From: an uncultured Clostridia bacterium
GTDB lineage: Bacteria > Bacillota > Clostridia > Monoglobales > Monoglobaceae
Direction of reading: 5' to 3'
DNA: 64,000 nucleotides
Assembly: GCA_947625905.1 (NCBI GenBank)
Contig: CANQQJ010000011.1
Location: 22,669 to 86,668 of the forward strand
Each line of letters starts with the position of its first letter. The stretch's first letter is position 1. Of this stretch, positions 1 to 9,191 are shown one piece after another. A program made the position numbers and the translations under genes. The notes under the pieces were generated by a model, which was not told the DNA's origin, searched no databases, and saw nothing but the letters and a program-made list of their open reading frames with translations.

Positions 1-2088
1 GGGACAATTGACGAATCCATAACAGTGAGAAATAACCGTGACAACGGCGCGGCGTTCGCGGTCACGCTTGACTTTAATACTGCCGACGCAGAGGGCGTAA
101 CAGTCGAAAAAGGAGACGCGACTGAGGATAAGCCTGTTATATACAGATATAAGATTACCGAAGAAGAGCCGAGTAGTCCGGGATTTAGTAAGGATTATCA
201 AGAGAGTGGAGCACAAAAAACAGACTATGCTTACGTGAAGGTATATAAGGCGGTAATCAACAACGTAAAGGGCGTTATCGCGATGCGCTGCAATGAAGAC
301 GGCGAGACGAACTATGATGATGATATAGTGATTACAAATAAGTATACGCCCGAATCGAACAGAGATAACCCGTTCAATCTTGCGGAAAAGTTGAATATAA
401 CAAAGACGGTCAGCAAGCAGACTCAGGATGCGAGCGGATACGAAAACGGAACATTCGATTTTGAAATTCAGCGTATGTCGGTGGTTGATGGTGTAAACCA
501 AGGCGACGGCACAAACTGGATTGCGAATGCGACGGTTGACGAATTTGATAATCCCGTGACGGTTGACGGATTTACGCCGAAAGCAAACTCCCACAAGCGT
601 CAGTTAAACAGCTTAGTATATGACAAGCCCGCCGAATACCAATACGTCATATTCGAAAACAAGCCGGAGCAGAACGCCGTTGACGGAATGGTTTACAGCG
701 GCGAGCGTTATATAGTTTCGGTAAGCGTTACGGATAAGGATACGGATACAGGCAAACCAACCGGCAAGCTTGTCGCTGCAATAACAAATGTTACCAAGAC
801 GAACGACGGGTCGAATTACAATCCAATTCAGCGCGGCGATGACGGTAAATACCCCGTTTCGTTCACAAACCAGTACTTCGGCGAGGTGCCCGAAGCTGTA
901 GTAGATGTTTCCGGTCTTGTAGTATTGGACGGCTCGACAACGATGGCAAAAGATATGTTTGAGTTCACGTTCGAGAGCGCGGGCAGCAAGCCGCTGGATA
1001 AGCTTAACAGTGACTGGAGCACAGACGTGAACCCGATGCCCGAAGGTGCGATCGATGGAAAGCTGACGGTAAAGAATGCAGCTGATAATGACCCGAACAT
1101 AGATACCGCCGAGGGAACGGTTGATTTCCGTCAAATCGCGTTTGACAAAGAAAAAGCCGGAAGACTGTATCGGTATAAAATCACGCAAACAGACACAAAA
1201 GCCGAAGGAGTTCTCTATGATGAAGTACCTGAGAAGTACGTTTATATCAGAGTTGAACAAAGTTCTGTCGACAATACTCCTACCGTGCACGGTCGTTTCT
1301 GCAACGAAAACGGAGACACGCTTGAGGCTAACGCGCGTCCGTTCAGATTTGACAATAAGTTGAGACTCGGACATCTTGAGTATGATGTAAAGACAACAGG
1401 CGGTAGCTGGACGGATAGTATGCGACCCGTGCTTGAGACAAACGGCAACTTCAATTGCACGAAGCTGGGTCATGTTCACGCAAGCGGTGAAGTGGTAGCT
1501 CTTCCGGGCGTAGACCTTTCAAGGTGGGCGCAAAAGAATGACTGCGCTCTGGTCGGCTGGAGCTTGGAGCAGCATCAGGATCCAGTGCAAAGCAAAGAGG
1601 ACGAGGAAACGTACCTTGCAAAAGAAGCGACAATCCCCGGCAGCGGAGCAACAGTTGTTTACGCCGTATGGGGCGTAGACGAGAACCATAACGGAAAGGC
1701 GGACTACAGAGAAGCGCGCTTCACTCATATGTATCACGCTAACGCGACACTTGGCGGATCGCTTCCGGCAAAATCATACGCGCAGATTAGCGGTGATATT
1801 CCCAAAAATGTTGAAGACATACTGCTTGGCACAGACATCGATTTTGGAGAAAATGAACCCTTGCAGATGGATGTGTTTAACGCGGACGGCACAAAAACGC
1901 ACTACGTTCAGGTAGGCTGGAGTGCGGTTCCGCGACCCGCTGCGGCGAGCGCTGATGAAGCGACGCAGTGGAGTATTCCGCTTGATTCGGAGGGAACGCG
2001 GCATATCGTCAATGTAATGAACCTTTCCGCTTATGTTATATGGGGTGTAGACAGTGATAGCGACGGAATAGCCGATTATGCCGGCTGA
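1..2088 (+). CDS. Secreted adhesin-like protein with pilin-type beta repeats, 5' partial
   Basis: The reading frame is open to base 1 (it reads GTIDESIT before the GTG at 25), so the true start lies outside the window. The visible part of about 695 residues holds at least three related beta-sandwich repeats. Each has a 'YRYKIT' or 'YQYVIF' strand, a 'Y(V/I)xV' strand and a closing 'ITNKY', 'FTNQY' or 'FDNKL' strand, resembling the streptococcal pilin isopeptide (Spy0128/FctA) family. The C-terminal third carries two InlB-like units ending in Asp-rich loops, 'VWGVDENHNGKADY' and 'IWGVDSDSDGIADY', that could bind calcium. No LPXTG anchor or SLH domain is seen before the stop. The likely role is a surface or secreted adhesin; the family match is by eye and the ligand is unknown. 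Confidence 0.7.
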   Translation, partial: GTIDESITVRNNRDNGAAFAVTLDFNTADAEGVTVEKGDATEDKPVIYRYKITEEEPSSPGFSKDYQESGAQKTDYAYVKVYKAVINNVKGVIAMRCNEDGETNYDDDIVITNKYTPESNRDNPFNLAEKLNITKTVSKQTQDASGYENGTFDFEIQRMSVVDGVNQGDGTNWIANATVDEFDNPVTVDGFTPKANSHKRQLNSLVYDKPAEYQYVIFENKPEQNAVDGMVYSGERYIVSVSVTDKDTDTGKPTGKLVAAITNVTKTNDGSNYNPIQRGDDGKYPVSFTNQYFGEVPEAVVDVSGLVVLDGSTTMAKDMFEFTFESAGSKPLDKLNSDWSTDVNPMPEGAIDGKLTVKNAADNDPNIDTAEGTVDFRQIAFDKEKAGRLYRYKITQTDTKAEGVLYDEVPEKYVYIRVEQSSVDNTPTVHGRFCNENGDTLEANARPFRFDNKLRLGHLEYDVKTTGGSWTDSMRPVLETNGNFNCTKLGHVHASGEVVALPGVDLSRWAQKNDCALVGWSLEQHQDPVQSKEDEETYLAKEATIPGSGATVVYAVWGVDENHNGKADYREARFTHMYHANATLGGSLPAKSYAQISGDIPKNVEDILLGTDIDFGENEPLQMDVFNADGTKTHYVQVGWSAVPRPAAASADEATQWSIPLDSEGTRHIVNVMNLSAYVIWGVDSDSDGIADYAG

Positions 2089-2148
2089 GGCAAAGAGCAT
2101 AATAATACACACCGTATGATGAGAGGTTAGAATAATAACATAGGTGCG

Positions 2149-2176
2149 GCGGGAAAAATGTACGGATTTTTCCCGC
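2149..2176. other. Hairpin downstream of the adhesin gene
   Basis: GCGGGAAAAA and TTTTTCCCGC form a perfect 10 bp stem around an 8-base loop about 60 bases after the stop codon. It has no T tract of its own, and lies just upstream of a stronger terminator, so it may stabilise the mRNA end. Confidence 0.5.
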
Positions 2177-2192
2177 ACTGCGCGAAATAAGG

Positions 2193-2254
2193 CGGAGCGC
2201 CTGAGCCGTAGCTCGTAAAGAGAACGGCTCGGGCGCTCCGTTTGTTTTGTTTTT
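2193..2254 (+). terminator. Rho-independent terminator of the adhesin gene
   Basis: A 17 bp stem (2193-2209 with 2224-2240, one G-U pair) is followed at once by TTTGTTTTGTTTTT. It lies about 105 bases after the adhesin stop codon and is the clear end of that transcript. Confidence 0.85.
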
Positions 2255-2553
2255 GCAGCATACAAGACAAAGCCGCTGATAATCTAATCCCAGACAGTCT
2301 GCTGCATACTAAATTTTTTAGATATATTCGACATTTGCGGCAAGCTGATTTCTTTATTGGCCGGCAAGAGAGACAGTGTTCCGAAATTTGTGTGGATTGC
2401 CGCTTGAATTGTGTTCGCCCGGTAAAACTCTAAGATGTATTTGCTGTTCTCTCATAATTAACATCCCCTTCATTTGAGCAAAATCCATACTTTATCAAAC
2501 AATGTATCCGTGAGCCGTAAAACCTTATTCCTTAATTTAACTACACTGAAGTA
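2255..2553. other. Gap with no convincing gene
   Basis: This AT-richer stretch lies between the adhesin terminator and the recombinase remnant. The plus-strand ORF in it has no family signature. On the minus strand a 33-codon ORF (2354-2455) begins MREQQIHLRVLPGE and has an AAGGGG nine bases before its ATG. It could be a relic or a small protein, but I cannot support it. The region is probably debris from the rearrangement that removed the 5' end of the recombinase gene. Confidence 0.4.
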
Positions 2554-3864
2554 ATGTTTGCGGAAAAAGATATACGCTTTATAGCCGTAAACAACGGAAT
2601 AGACAGCGCGAGCCAAGTTGACAGCGACTTTACGCCGTTTCTGAACATAATCAACGAGTGGTACGCGAAAGACACATCAAAGAAAATCAAAGCCGTGTTC
2701 AAGGCGAAAGGCGAATCGGGCAAACATCTCACAACCATACCGCCGTACGGATATATGAAAGATCCCGATGATAAAGATCGATGGATAATCGATGATGAGG
2801 CAGCAAAGGTTATAAAGAAAATATTCGGTCTCTGTCTTGAGGGCTTCGGCCCGACACAGATCGCAAAACAGCTTCAAGCCGAGCGGATATTAACGCCGCT
2901 TGCGCATTGGAAGAAAACGGAACTGATCTCTGTTTCAAACGAGATAGAATATCCGTACAATTGGGCTGCAAGAACCGTCGGCGATATTTTGGAAAGACGG
3001 GAGTATATCGGTGACACCGTGAACTTTAAAACTCATAAATTATCATATAAATCAAAAAAGAAGGTAGAGAACCCGAAAGAAGATCAGATGATTTTTGAGA
3101 ATACTCACGAGCCGATCATTGATATTGACACATTTGAAAAAGTGCAGGAGCTTCGCAAAAACAAAAGGCGTCCTTCAAGGACGGGAAAGACAAATATGTT
3201 TTCGGGCATAGCCTACTGCGCCGATTGCGGTCAAAAGCTATACTACTGCACAAGCAAATACTTTGAAAGCAGACAAGACCATTTTGTTTGCTCAACTTCC
3301 AGGAAGAAAGGCAAAGATGTTTGCGGAACTCATTTCATAAGAGCAGTCGTGCTCGAAACCGGGGTATTGGCGCACATGAGATATGTATTGAGCTATGTGG
3401 AAAATTATGAATACAGGTTCAGACAGATCATGAGCGAAAGGCAGAAAGCCGAGACCAAAAAAGAGCTTGCCGCTAAGCGCAGAATGATAACTAAATCGGA
3501 AAAACGGATAAATGAACTCGATAGGCTTTTTAAATCGATCTATGAAGATAAAGCCAACGGACTGCTATCCGAAAGCCGATTTCAAAAGCTTGCCGATGAA
3601 TACGAGCGGGAGCAAGACGAGCTAAAGCAAAGTGTTAGGCCTTTGACAGAAGAAATATCAAAACAAGAGGAGCAGAGCAGCAATCTTGAACGCTTTATCT
3701 CTAAAGTGCATAAGTATTTCGATTTGGAAGAGCTTACGCCGACAATTCTGAATGATTTGGTAAAGCGCGTTTACGTTCACGCGCCGCAAAAAGACGAAAA
3801 CGGCAAGCGCACACAGGACATAGACATACATTATGACTTAGTAGGCCTTCTCCCATTATCATAA
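2554..3864 (+). pseudogene. Large serine recombinase, N-terminal catalytic domain missing
   Basis: The 436-residue ORF matches the C-terminal parts of transposon-type large serine recombinases. It begins in the last part of the resolvase fold ('MFAEKDIRFIAVNNGIDS'), then has the linking helix and 'SKKIKAVFKAKGESGKHL', the recombinase domain ('PPYGYMKDPDD'), a zinc ribbon ('YCADCG', later 'CSTSRKKGKDVCG') and a C-terminal coiled coil. The catalytic serine region near the normal N-terminus is absent. Upstream in frame the sequence reads stop-FNYTEV, so recognisable homology appears to start only near YTEV. Without the nucleophile it cannot cut DNA. It could still bind an att site or be inert; a decayed Tn1549-like or prophage-like element is the simplest reading. 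Confidence 0.85.
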
Positions 3865-3879
3865 TTCCAAAAAGACGAA

Positions 3880-3909
3880 GCAACGGCATAGCCCAAACTA
3901 TGCCGTTGC
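3880..3909. other. 12 bp perfect hairpin after the recombinase
   Basis: GCAACGGCATAG and CTATGCCGTTGC pair perfectly around a 6-base loop, 15 bases after the recombinase stop. No plus-strand T tract follows directly, so terminator function is uncertain. Confidence 0.45.
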
Positions 3910-3940
3910 CAAAAATCAAAACATTACTGTTTTATTGAGG

Positions 3941-3964
3941 GCTGCCCGACGGGAAGCTTTTTTT
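3941..3964 (+). terminator. Short GC hairpin with T7 tract
   Basis: GCTGCCCGACGGGAAGC folds as GCT/AGC plus CCC/GGG with a G-A mismatch and is followed by seven T residues. It probably ends plus-strand transcription from the recombinase side and insulates the xpt promoter that starts about 25 bases later. Confidence 0.5.
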
Positions 3965-3987
3965 ATTTGCAATTCGCTATTTATTTA

Positions 3988-4016
3988 TTGACAATATATT
4001 ACAAAAACTGTATAAT
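3988..4016 (+). promoter_or_regulatory. SigmaA promoter of xpt-pbuX
   Basis: A consensus -35 TTGACA (3988-3993), a 17-base spacer and a consensus -10 TATAAT (4011-4016). The predicted start near 4023 leaves only about 30 bases of leader before the xpt ATG, too short for a purine riboswitch. Confidence 0.9.
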
Positions 4017-4053
4017 TCTAATTAACATCACTCTATGGAAAGGCGGGGCAGTT

Positions 4054-4641
4054 ATGAACTTTTTGGAAGAGAGGATCACGCGGGACGGCGTGGTCAAAGA
4101 GGGCGGTGTTTTGAAGGTCGACAGCTTTCTGAACCACCGCATGGACATTGATCTGTTTGAGGAAATGGGCAGGGAGTTTAAAAATCGGTTCGCGGACAAA
4201 GAGATAAACAAAATACTCACCATCGAAGCCTCTGGCATAGGCATAGCCTGCATAGCGGCGAGGCATTTCGGGGTGCCTGTGGTGTTCGCAAAAAAATCTC
4301 AATCTATCAATATCGACGGAGACGTGTACCTCGCGGAGGTCGAGTCGTTCACACACAAGCGCACGAACCAAGTGATCGTGTCCAAGAAGTTTATAAACAA
4401 GGGCGACAAGGTCCTTATCATAGACGACTTTCTCGCCAACGGCTGCGCGCTCAAAGGGCTGATCTCGATAGCCGAGGCGGCGGGCGCCAGTGTTGAGGGC
4501 ATAGGGATCGCGGTCGAAAAGGGGTTCCAGCCCGGCGGAAAGATCATACGCGATATGGGATATGATCTCGAGTCACTCGCCATTGTGGACGGCATGAACG
4601 CGGACACCGGAGAAGTGATTTTCAGAGAGCAGGGGGAATAA
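4054..4641 (+). CDS. xpt: Xanthine phosphoribosyltransferase
   Basis: This cytoplasmic salvage enzyme converts xanthine and PRPP to XMP and pyrophosphate. The 195-residue product matches Bacillus Xpt over its whole length: '[10 protein letters not shown]' near the start, the PRPP-binding motif '[11 protein letters not shown]' and 'EKSFQPG'-like 'EKGFQPG' near the end. I chose the ATG at 4054 rather than the ORF-track start because family members begin there and an AGGCGGGG-type site lies just upstream. It sits three bases before a nucleobase permease gene, so uptake and conversion are co-expressed. In many Firmicutes a guanine or xanthine riboswitch precedes xpt; none fits in this short leader. 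Confidence 0.95.
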   Translation: MNFLEERITRDGVVKEGGVLKVDSFLNHRMDIDLFEEMGREFKNRFADKEINKILTIEASGIGIACIAARHFGVPVVFAKKSQSINIDGDVYLAEVESFTHKRTNQVIVSKKFINKGDKVLIIDDFLANGCALKGLISIAEAAGASVEGIGIAVEKGFQPGGKIIRDMGYDLESLAIVDGMNADTGEVIFREQGE

Positions 4642-4644
4642 ATT

Positions 4645-6000
4645 ATGAAAAAAGAAAAAACAAAGCGGGAGCAAAAACCCGCTTCGGTCGAGAATATCTA
4701 CACTCTTGACGGCAGAGTTCCTATCGGAAAGGCGGTGCCGTTCGGGCTCCAGCATATTTTGGCGATGTTCGTGGCGAATATCGCGCCCATAATCATCGTG
4801 GCGGGCGCCTGCGGCCTTAGCGACCACGACACGGCGCGGCTTATCCAGACCGCCATGATCGTGGCCGGAGTCGGAAGCCTTATCCAGCTTTTCCCGATCC
4901 GGCGCCTGGGCTCGGGTCTGCCGATCGTTATGGGAATCAGCTTCACTTTTGTTTCTATCCTGTGCTACATAGGCCCCGCGTACGGATACGAGGCCGCGAT
5001 AGGCGCCATAATGATAGGCGGAATCGTTGAGGGAATTTTGGGTCTGTTCGCGAAATACTGGCGCAGGATCATATCGCCGATAGTCGCGGCCTGCGTCGTT
5101 ACCGCCATCGGCTTTTCGCTGCTCTCGGTGGGCGCGAGCTCGTTCGGCGGCGGCAGCGGCAGCGAGCAGTTCGGCTCCGCCACCAACTGGATACTGGGCG
5201 GCGTGACGCTTCTGGCGTGTATTTTGTTTAACATCTTCGCCAAATCGTACTGGAAACAGCTTTCGGTCCTGTTCGGCCTTGTTGTGGGATACATATTCGC
5301 GGCGGTCATAGGCGCGGTAGACTTTCAGTCGCTCAAGGGCACCTCGGTCGTGGCGCTGCCTTCGATACTGCCTTATAAACCGGTCTTTAACCTCAACGCC
5401 ATAATTTCGGTGACGCTGATCTTCCTTGTCTCCGCAACCGAGACGATAGGCGACACTTCGGCGCTGGCGTCAAGCGGCCTGGGCCGCGACGTCACCGACA
5501 GAGAGATCTCGGGCTCTATCGCCTGCGACGGATTCATCAGCGCGCTCTCGGCGTGCTTCGGCTGTATGCCGATCACCTCGTTCAGTCAGAACGTGGGTCT
5601 GGTGGCGATGACAAAGGTCGTGAACCGTTTCGCCATCGCGACCGGAGCCTTGATAATGATACTCGCGGGAATATTCCCGATCTTCGGCGCACTGCTTGCC
5701 ACCATGCCCGACGCGGTGCTGGGCGGCTGCACGATAATGATGTTCGGCACGATCGTTGTCAGCGGTCTGCAAATGATAGGAAACTGCGGCTACACTCAAA
5801 GGAACATAACGATAGCCGCGCTCTCGCTGAGCATCGGCCTCGGCTTCACCCAAGTGCCCGAGATATTCGCGATCTTCCCCAAGATCATAAACAGCGTTTT
5901 CGCCGAAAACTGCGTCGCGGTGGTGTTTTTGACCGCGGTCATCCTGAACTTGGTTCTCCCCAAAAATATGGAGACGCACAAAAAACAAAACGAATCATAG
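4645..6000 (+). CDS. pbuX: Xanthine/uracil permease, NCS2 family
   Basis: This is a membrane symporter of the nucleobase:cation symporter-2 family, 451 residues with about 12 to 14 hydrophobic segments. Family motifs are visible: 'FGLQHILAMFVANI' at the start, 'SATETIGDTSAL' in the substrate-binding core, 'SFSQNVGLVAMT' and 'AVLGGCTIMMFG'. The start follows xpt by three bases with a GGGGGA site inside the end of xpt, so translation is probably coupled. Pairing with xpt argues for xanthine as substrate; uracil or guanine transport cannot be excluded from sequence. Confidence 0.9.
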   Translation: MKKEKTKREQKPASVENIYTLDGRVPIGKAVPFGLQHILAMFVANIAPIIIVAGACGLSDHDTARLIQTAMIVAGVGSLIQLFPIRRLGSGLPIVMGISFTFVSILCYIGPAYGYEAAIGAIMIGGIVEGILGLFAKYWRRIISPIVAACVVTAIGFSLLSVGASSFGGGSGSEQFGSATNWILGGVTLLACILFNIFAKSYWKQLSVLFGLVVGYIFAAVIGAVDFQSLKGTSVVALPSILPYKPVFNLNAIISVTLIFLVSATETIGDTSALASSGLGRDVTDREISGSIACDGFISALSACFGCMPITSFSQNVGLVAMTKVVNRFAIATGALIMILAGIFPIFGALLATMPDAVLGGCTIMMFGTIVVSGLQMIGNCGYTQRNITIAALSLSIGLGFTQVPEIFAIFPKIINSVFAENCVAVVFLTAVILNLVLPKNMETHKKQNES

Positions 6001-6005
6001 CAAAA

Positions 6006-6029
6006 GCCGCGGCAGCCGCCGCGGTTTTT
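6006..6029. terminator. Bidirectional terminator between pbuX and the esterase gene
   Basis: CCGCGGC-AGCC-GCCGCGG forms a 7 bp GC stem with TTTTT on one side and AAAA on the other. It lies six bases after the pbuX stop and touches the stop of the convergent esterase gene, so it can end both transcripts. Confidence 0.85.
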
Positions 6030-6972
6030 ATTTATTGAGAGCTTTGGGCTTCGGGACTGTTTTTGAGGGAACGTCCGAGAGATATTTCGCAAGACCCGGA
6101 ATTTTTTGTTTTATTTCCTCCGCGATAAATCTCGCGTAAACATAGGAGCCGTAACGGTTCTGATGGGTGTTGTCGATATCGGCGCAGGCTCCGCTTTCCA
6201 TGATCCGGTCGTAGTCCTCGGGCCAGCGTTTGGGCCTGCCCAGCCGCGCCTCGCCGATGGTCCTGCCCTCCGCGTCTTTTATCGACTGGAGATATTTGAA
6301 CTTATCCTCGCCCAGATCATCAATAAAATTCTTTGCCTTTTCGAAAAGCTCGATCAGCGGAACATCCTCTTCCTCCGCCGCCTGCCTTATGGCGCGTATG
6401 TACGCGTATTCCCCGAATCTGTCCGTGCCGCCGTGGTTCCCGGGCACAGACGCGATAATGCCGCCGACGAAGCAGCCCCTCGGCGGAGGCGTCACCAATA
6501 CGGGACTCGCGCCCTTTTCGCGGATCTTTTTTATGTAAAATTTTAAGTAACCCTTATACGTTGCGCCGCAGCCGAAAGAATACGGCCCGTCTCCCTTCGG
6601 CATAACGCTCGGATAGGTCCCGTTTTCGTCGGGCTCTCCCAAAGGCGTGTGGCGCGCCTCCCGCTTTTCGCGGCGGGCCGAATCGTCGTCATTGTGGCAA
6701 AACTCGATAAGCGCCCAATCGCCTCGGCTCATCAAATCATAACACGGGCCGACGCCGTATGGAAACATATCTTTTGTGAATCTTCCGTTGTCGGTAAATC
6801 TTCCCTCGTTTAAATAGCTCCTGGTGCTCCTGCCGCCGTTGGCGCAGGGTATCACCCGTGCCCCGCTGCCGAAAAAGCAGCCGAGATGGTCGCCCCAGCC
6901 CCCTATTATATTTTCCGAGTCCTTTCCGTAGGCGGTCACTATCGAGTCGCCCAAAAGAAAAATTTTTGTCAT
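6028..6972 (-). CDS. SGNH/GDSL hydrolase, rhamnogalacturonan acetylesterase-like (CE12)
   Basis: This 314-residue product probably removes acetyl groups from pectic oligosaccharides. Motifs: block I 'FLLGDS' with the nucleophile Ser10, block II 'GGRSTRSY', a block III region 'FCHNDDD' and the C-terminal Asp/His pair in 'DNTHQNRYG'. I chose the ATG at 6972 because AAGGGTGAT precedes it; the ORF-track TTG at 6990 lies inside the end of the MATE gene. No signal peptide is seen, so it acts in the cytoplasm on imported oligomers. It is the last gene of the minus-strand pectin cluster, 10 bases after the MATE gene. Confidence 0.8.
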   Translation of the reverse strand: MTKIFLLGDSIVTAYGKDSENIIGGWGDHLGCFFGSGARVIPCANGGRSTRSYLNEGRFTDNGRFTKDMFPYGVGPCYDLMSRGDWALIEFCHNDDDSARREKREARHTPLGEPDENGTYPSVMPKGDGPYSFGCGATYKGYLKFYIKKIREKGASPVLVTPPPRGCFVGGIIASVPGNHGGTDRFGEYAYIRAIRQAAEEEDVPLIELFEKAKNFIDDLGEDKFKYLQSIKDAEGRTIGEARLGRPKRWPEDYDRIMESGACADIDNTHQNRYGSYVYARFIAEEIKQKIPGLAKYLSDVPSKTVPKPKALNK

Positions 6973-6982
6973 TGTATCACCC

Positions 6983-8326
6983 TTATTCAAGCGCCCCGAC
7001 GCGCTTTTTGTTTTCGGTTATCATAAAATATATCAGGCACAGAACGATCTGCACCACCGTTGAGCAGGGCGTGGCGAGGCCTATGTAGAAAAGCGGCACG
7101 CCCGCTATGCGGCTCACGAAATACGAGACGGGTATGCGCACGCAGAACGCGCCCAGCACGCCCTGGGCCATGTTGAACATCGTTTTTCCGCAGCCGTTGA
7201 AATATCCGCTGAAGCAGAACAGGAACGACGTCAGTATGCAGTCAAACGCGTAGGCCTTGAGATAGCTTGCGGCCGCCGATATGACCTCGGGGTCGCTTGT
7301 GAATATCGTCGACAGCTTATCCCCCTCAAAAAATGAAACGAAGAACATCACAACGCCCACCGCCAGCGATGATAAAATGCCGCAAAGCAGCGCTTTCTTT
7401 GCCCTGTCGTATTTCTCGGCTCCGATGTTCTGCGCCACAAACGCGGACATCGACTGCATATAAGCCGAGGGCACCAGCATGATAAACGCGCACAGCTTTT
7501 CGGCAACGCCGACTCCCGCCGACGCAACAAGTCCCAAAGAATTGACGATCGCCAGTATAACCAGGAACGATATGCTGACGAGCAGGTCCTGGAGCGCTAT
7601 CGGTATACCGAGAAAAAGGATGCGCTTGACTATCCTTTTGCGCAGGCGTATGTCGCGGCGGGTAAGCCTGAACGGAAGCTTCACGCGCTTTATTATGATA
7701 AGCGACAGAAGCACGCTGACGCCCTGCGCCATAACGGTCGCGAGAGCAGCGCCCGCGACGCCCATTTTAAAGCCCGCCACGAAAACCAGATCGCCGATTA
7801 TGTTAAACGCGCAGGCGATCGCGACGGTCATAAGCGGAACGCGAGAATTGCCGACGCCGCGGAATATGCTGCCGATCAGATTGTACGCCACTATGAATAT
7901 CATGCCCGCCGAGCAGACGAATATGTAGGTCACGGTCCTGCCGAACGCCTCCTCGGGCGCGCGCATAAGCGCCGCCAAAGGCCGCGCGCAGGCAAGCATA
8001 ACGACGGTGGCCCCGGCCGCGATAACAGCGAACAGCGCTATGCCGCTGCCGATCACTCGGCCCGCCTCCTTGTTGTTGCCCTCGCCTATCCTGTGGCCCG
8101 CCAGCACCGTGATGCCCATAGACACGCCCTCGATCATAAAGGTAATGGTCTGCATTATCTGGCTGCCGGTGGAAACCGCCGAAACATCGGCGGATATACC
8201 GAACCTGCCCACGACCAGCAGATCTATCGCGCCGTACATCGCCTGCAAAAACAGCGCCAGCAGCATGGGCAGAGCGAATCCTATAAGCTTGCTTAAGATC
8301 CTGCCGCGCGTAAAATCCTGATTCAT
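6983..8326 (-). CDS. MATE family multidrug/organic cation exporter
   Basis: This is an integral membrane antiporter of 447 residues with about 12 predicted helices in two homologous halves. It opens with the typical 'RGRILSKLIGFALPMLLA' and has 'FRGVGNSRVPL' and 'FNGCGKTMFN' at equivalent positions of the two halves. GGAGG lies four bases before the ATG. It is 21 bases after the M15 peptidase gene and 10 bases before the CE12 esterase gene, which suggests co-transcription. The substrate is unknown; export of a toxic plant compound released with pectin is only a guess. Confidence 0.88.
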   Translation of the reverse strand: MNQDFTRGRILSKLIGFALPMLLALFLQAMYGAIDLLVVGRFGISADVSAVSTGSQIMQTITFMIEGVSMGITVLAGHRIGEGNNKEAGRVIGSGIALFAVIAAGATVVMLACARPLAALMRAPEEAFGRTVTYIFVCSAGMIFIVAYNLIGSIFRGVGNSRVPLMTVAIACAFNIIGDLVFVAGFKMGVAGAALATVMAQGVSVLLSLIIIKRVKLPFRLTRRDIRLRKRIVKRILFLGIPIALQDLLVSISFLVILAIVNSLGLVASAGVGVAEKLCAFIMLVPSAYMQSMSAFVAQNIGAEKYDRAKKALLCGILSSLAVGVVMFFVSFFEGDKLSTIFTSDPEVISAAASYLKAYAFDCILTSFLFCFSGYFNGCGKTMFNMAQGVLGAFCVRIPVSYFVSRIAGVPLFYIGLATPCSTVVQIVLCLIYFMITENKKRVGALE

Positions 8327-8347
8327 AAAACCTCCGTCATCCGTGTT

Positions 8348-9181
8348 TTAATTAAATTTCTGGAAATGCTGATAGTCGCGGTAGCCGGCCCAGCTTCCGC
8401 CCCATTCCCAGCCGTGCTCCTCAACGAATATCCTGTATATATCCGTTCCGGGGCCGATATACGCCCGCTTGGCTGTCTCGTCGCTCCAGGAATCCGGGTC
8501 CCTTGACCAGTACTCGGCCGCGTTCTCGTGAGAGCCGGTCCCGCTTGAGTTCACATAAGGGTTTATCTGCGGATTGATGTCGATGGCGCGGCCCAAAGCG
8601 TGCTTTGAAAGGGATGTCCCGCCGTCGGTCGACATTCTGTAGTTAAAGGCCGAAGTGTTGTTCTCCTCGATCGACGCGAAGTCGCTGCCTCCGTATTTAT
8701 CGACCAGCCGCATACGCTCAATCGGATAGCCGATCTCGCAGAGCTCGGCGAATATGTCGAGCACCTCGTCGGCCAGGTCCCTTGCCACGATCATCTCGCC
8801 CGTCTGAACGCCGCCGCTGAAATCGCGGTACGGTATCGTGAGATACGCCAGCTCGTCGAGCGATATAACGGCGCTGCCGTCAGACGGATACGATGTTCCC
8901 GTGATCTCGTTCACGACCTGCTCGGGGATCGGCTGCCAAGTTCCTCTGCCGCCCGTCTGCTTAGGCGTCTCGGCTGTCGGCGAGGGCGGCGCTTCAACAG
9001 CCGCCGCTTCTTCTGCCCGAATTCCGGGCTCCGCGCTTCCTTTATCCGCCGAGGTTTCTTCTTTGGCGCCGCCGTGTCTGAACGCCGTGATAACCAACGC
9101 GGCGGCCAGCACCAGCAGCGCGCCCGACACGATCCCCGTTATCACGGCCTTGCCCGTTGAAAAATCTCTTTTTTTATTCAT
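8348..9181 (-). CDS. Membrane-anchored M15 family peptidase (DD-carboxypeptidase-like)
   Basis: A 277-residue protein with a short cytoplasmic start, one membrane segment (about residues 12-35), a Pro/Ala/Glu-rich stalk and an M15 zinc peptidase domain. The zinc ligands fit His194 and Asp201 in 'SKHALGRAIDINP' and His272 in the terminal 'DYQHFQ'. The domain faces the cell wall and probably trims peptidoglycan stem peptides. The ATG at 9181 has AGGAG eight bases before it, and the longer ORF-track start lies inside the kinase gene. It starts 10 bases after the kinase stop, so the two are likely translated together and may act in one cell-envelope response. Confidence 0.85.
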   Translation of the reverse strand: MNKKRDFSTGKAVITGIVSGALLVLAAALVITAFRHGGAKEETSADKGSAEPGIRAEEAAAVEAPPSPTAETPKQTGGRGTWQPIPEQVVNEITGTSYPSDGSAVISLDELAYLTIPYRDFSGGVQTGEMIVARDLADEVLDIFAELCEIGYPIERMRLVDKYGGSDFASIEENNTSAFNYRMSTDGGTSLSKHALGRAIDINPQINPYVNSSGTGSHENAAEYWSRDPDSWSDETAKRAYIGPGTDIYRIFVEEHGWEWGGSWAGYRDYQHFQKFN

Positions 9182-9191
9182 GCTGAAACTC

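Noticed and set aside
2354-2455. 33-codon minus-strand ORF with an AAGGGG site
   Set aside because: The spacing is plausible, but there is no family match and it lies in rearranged DNA, so it is mentioned only in the gap entry.
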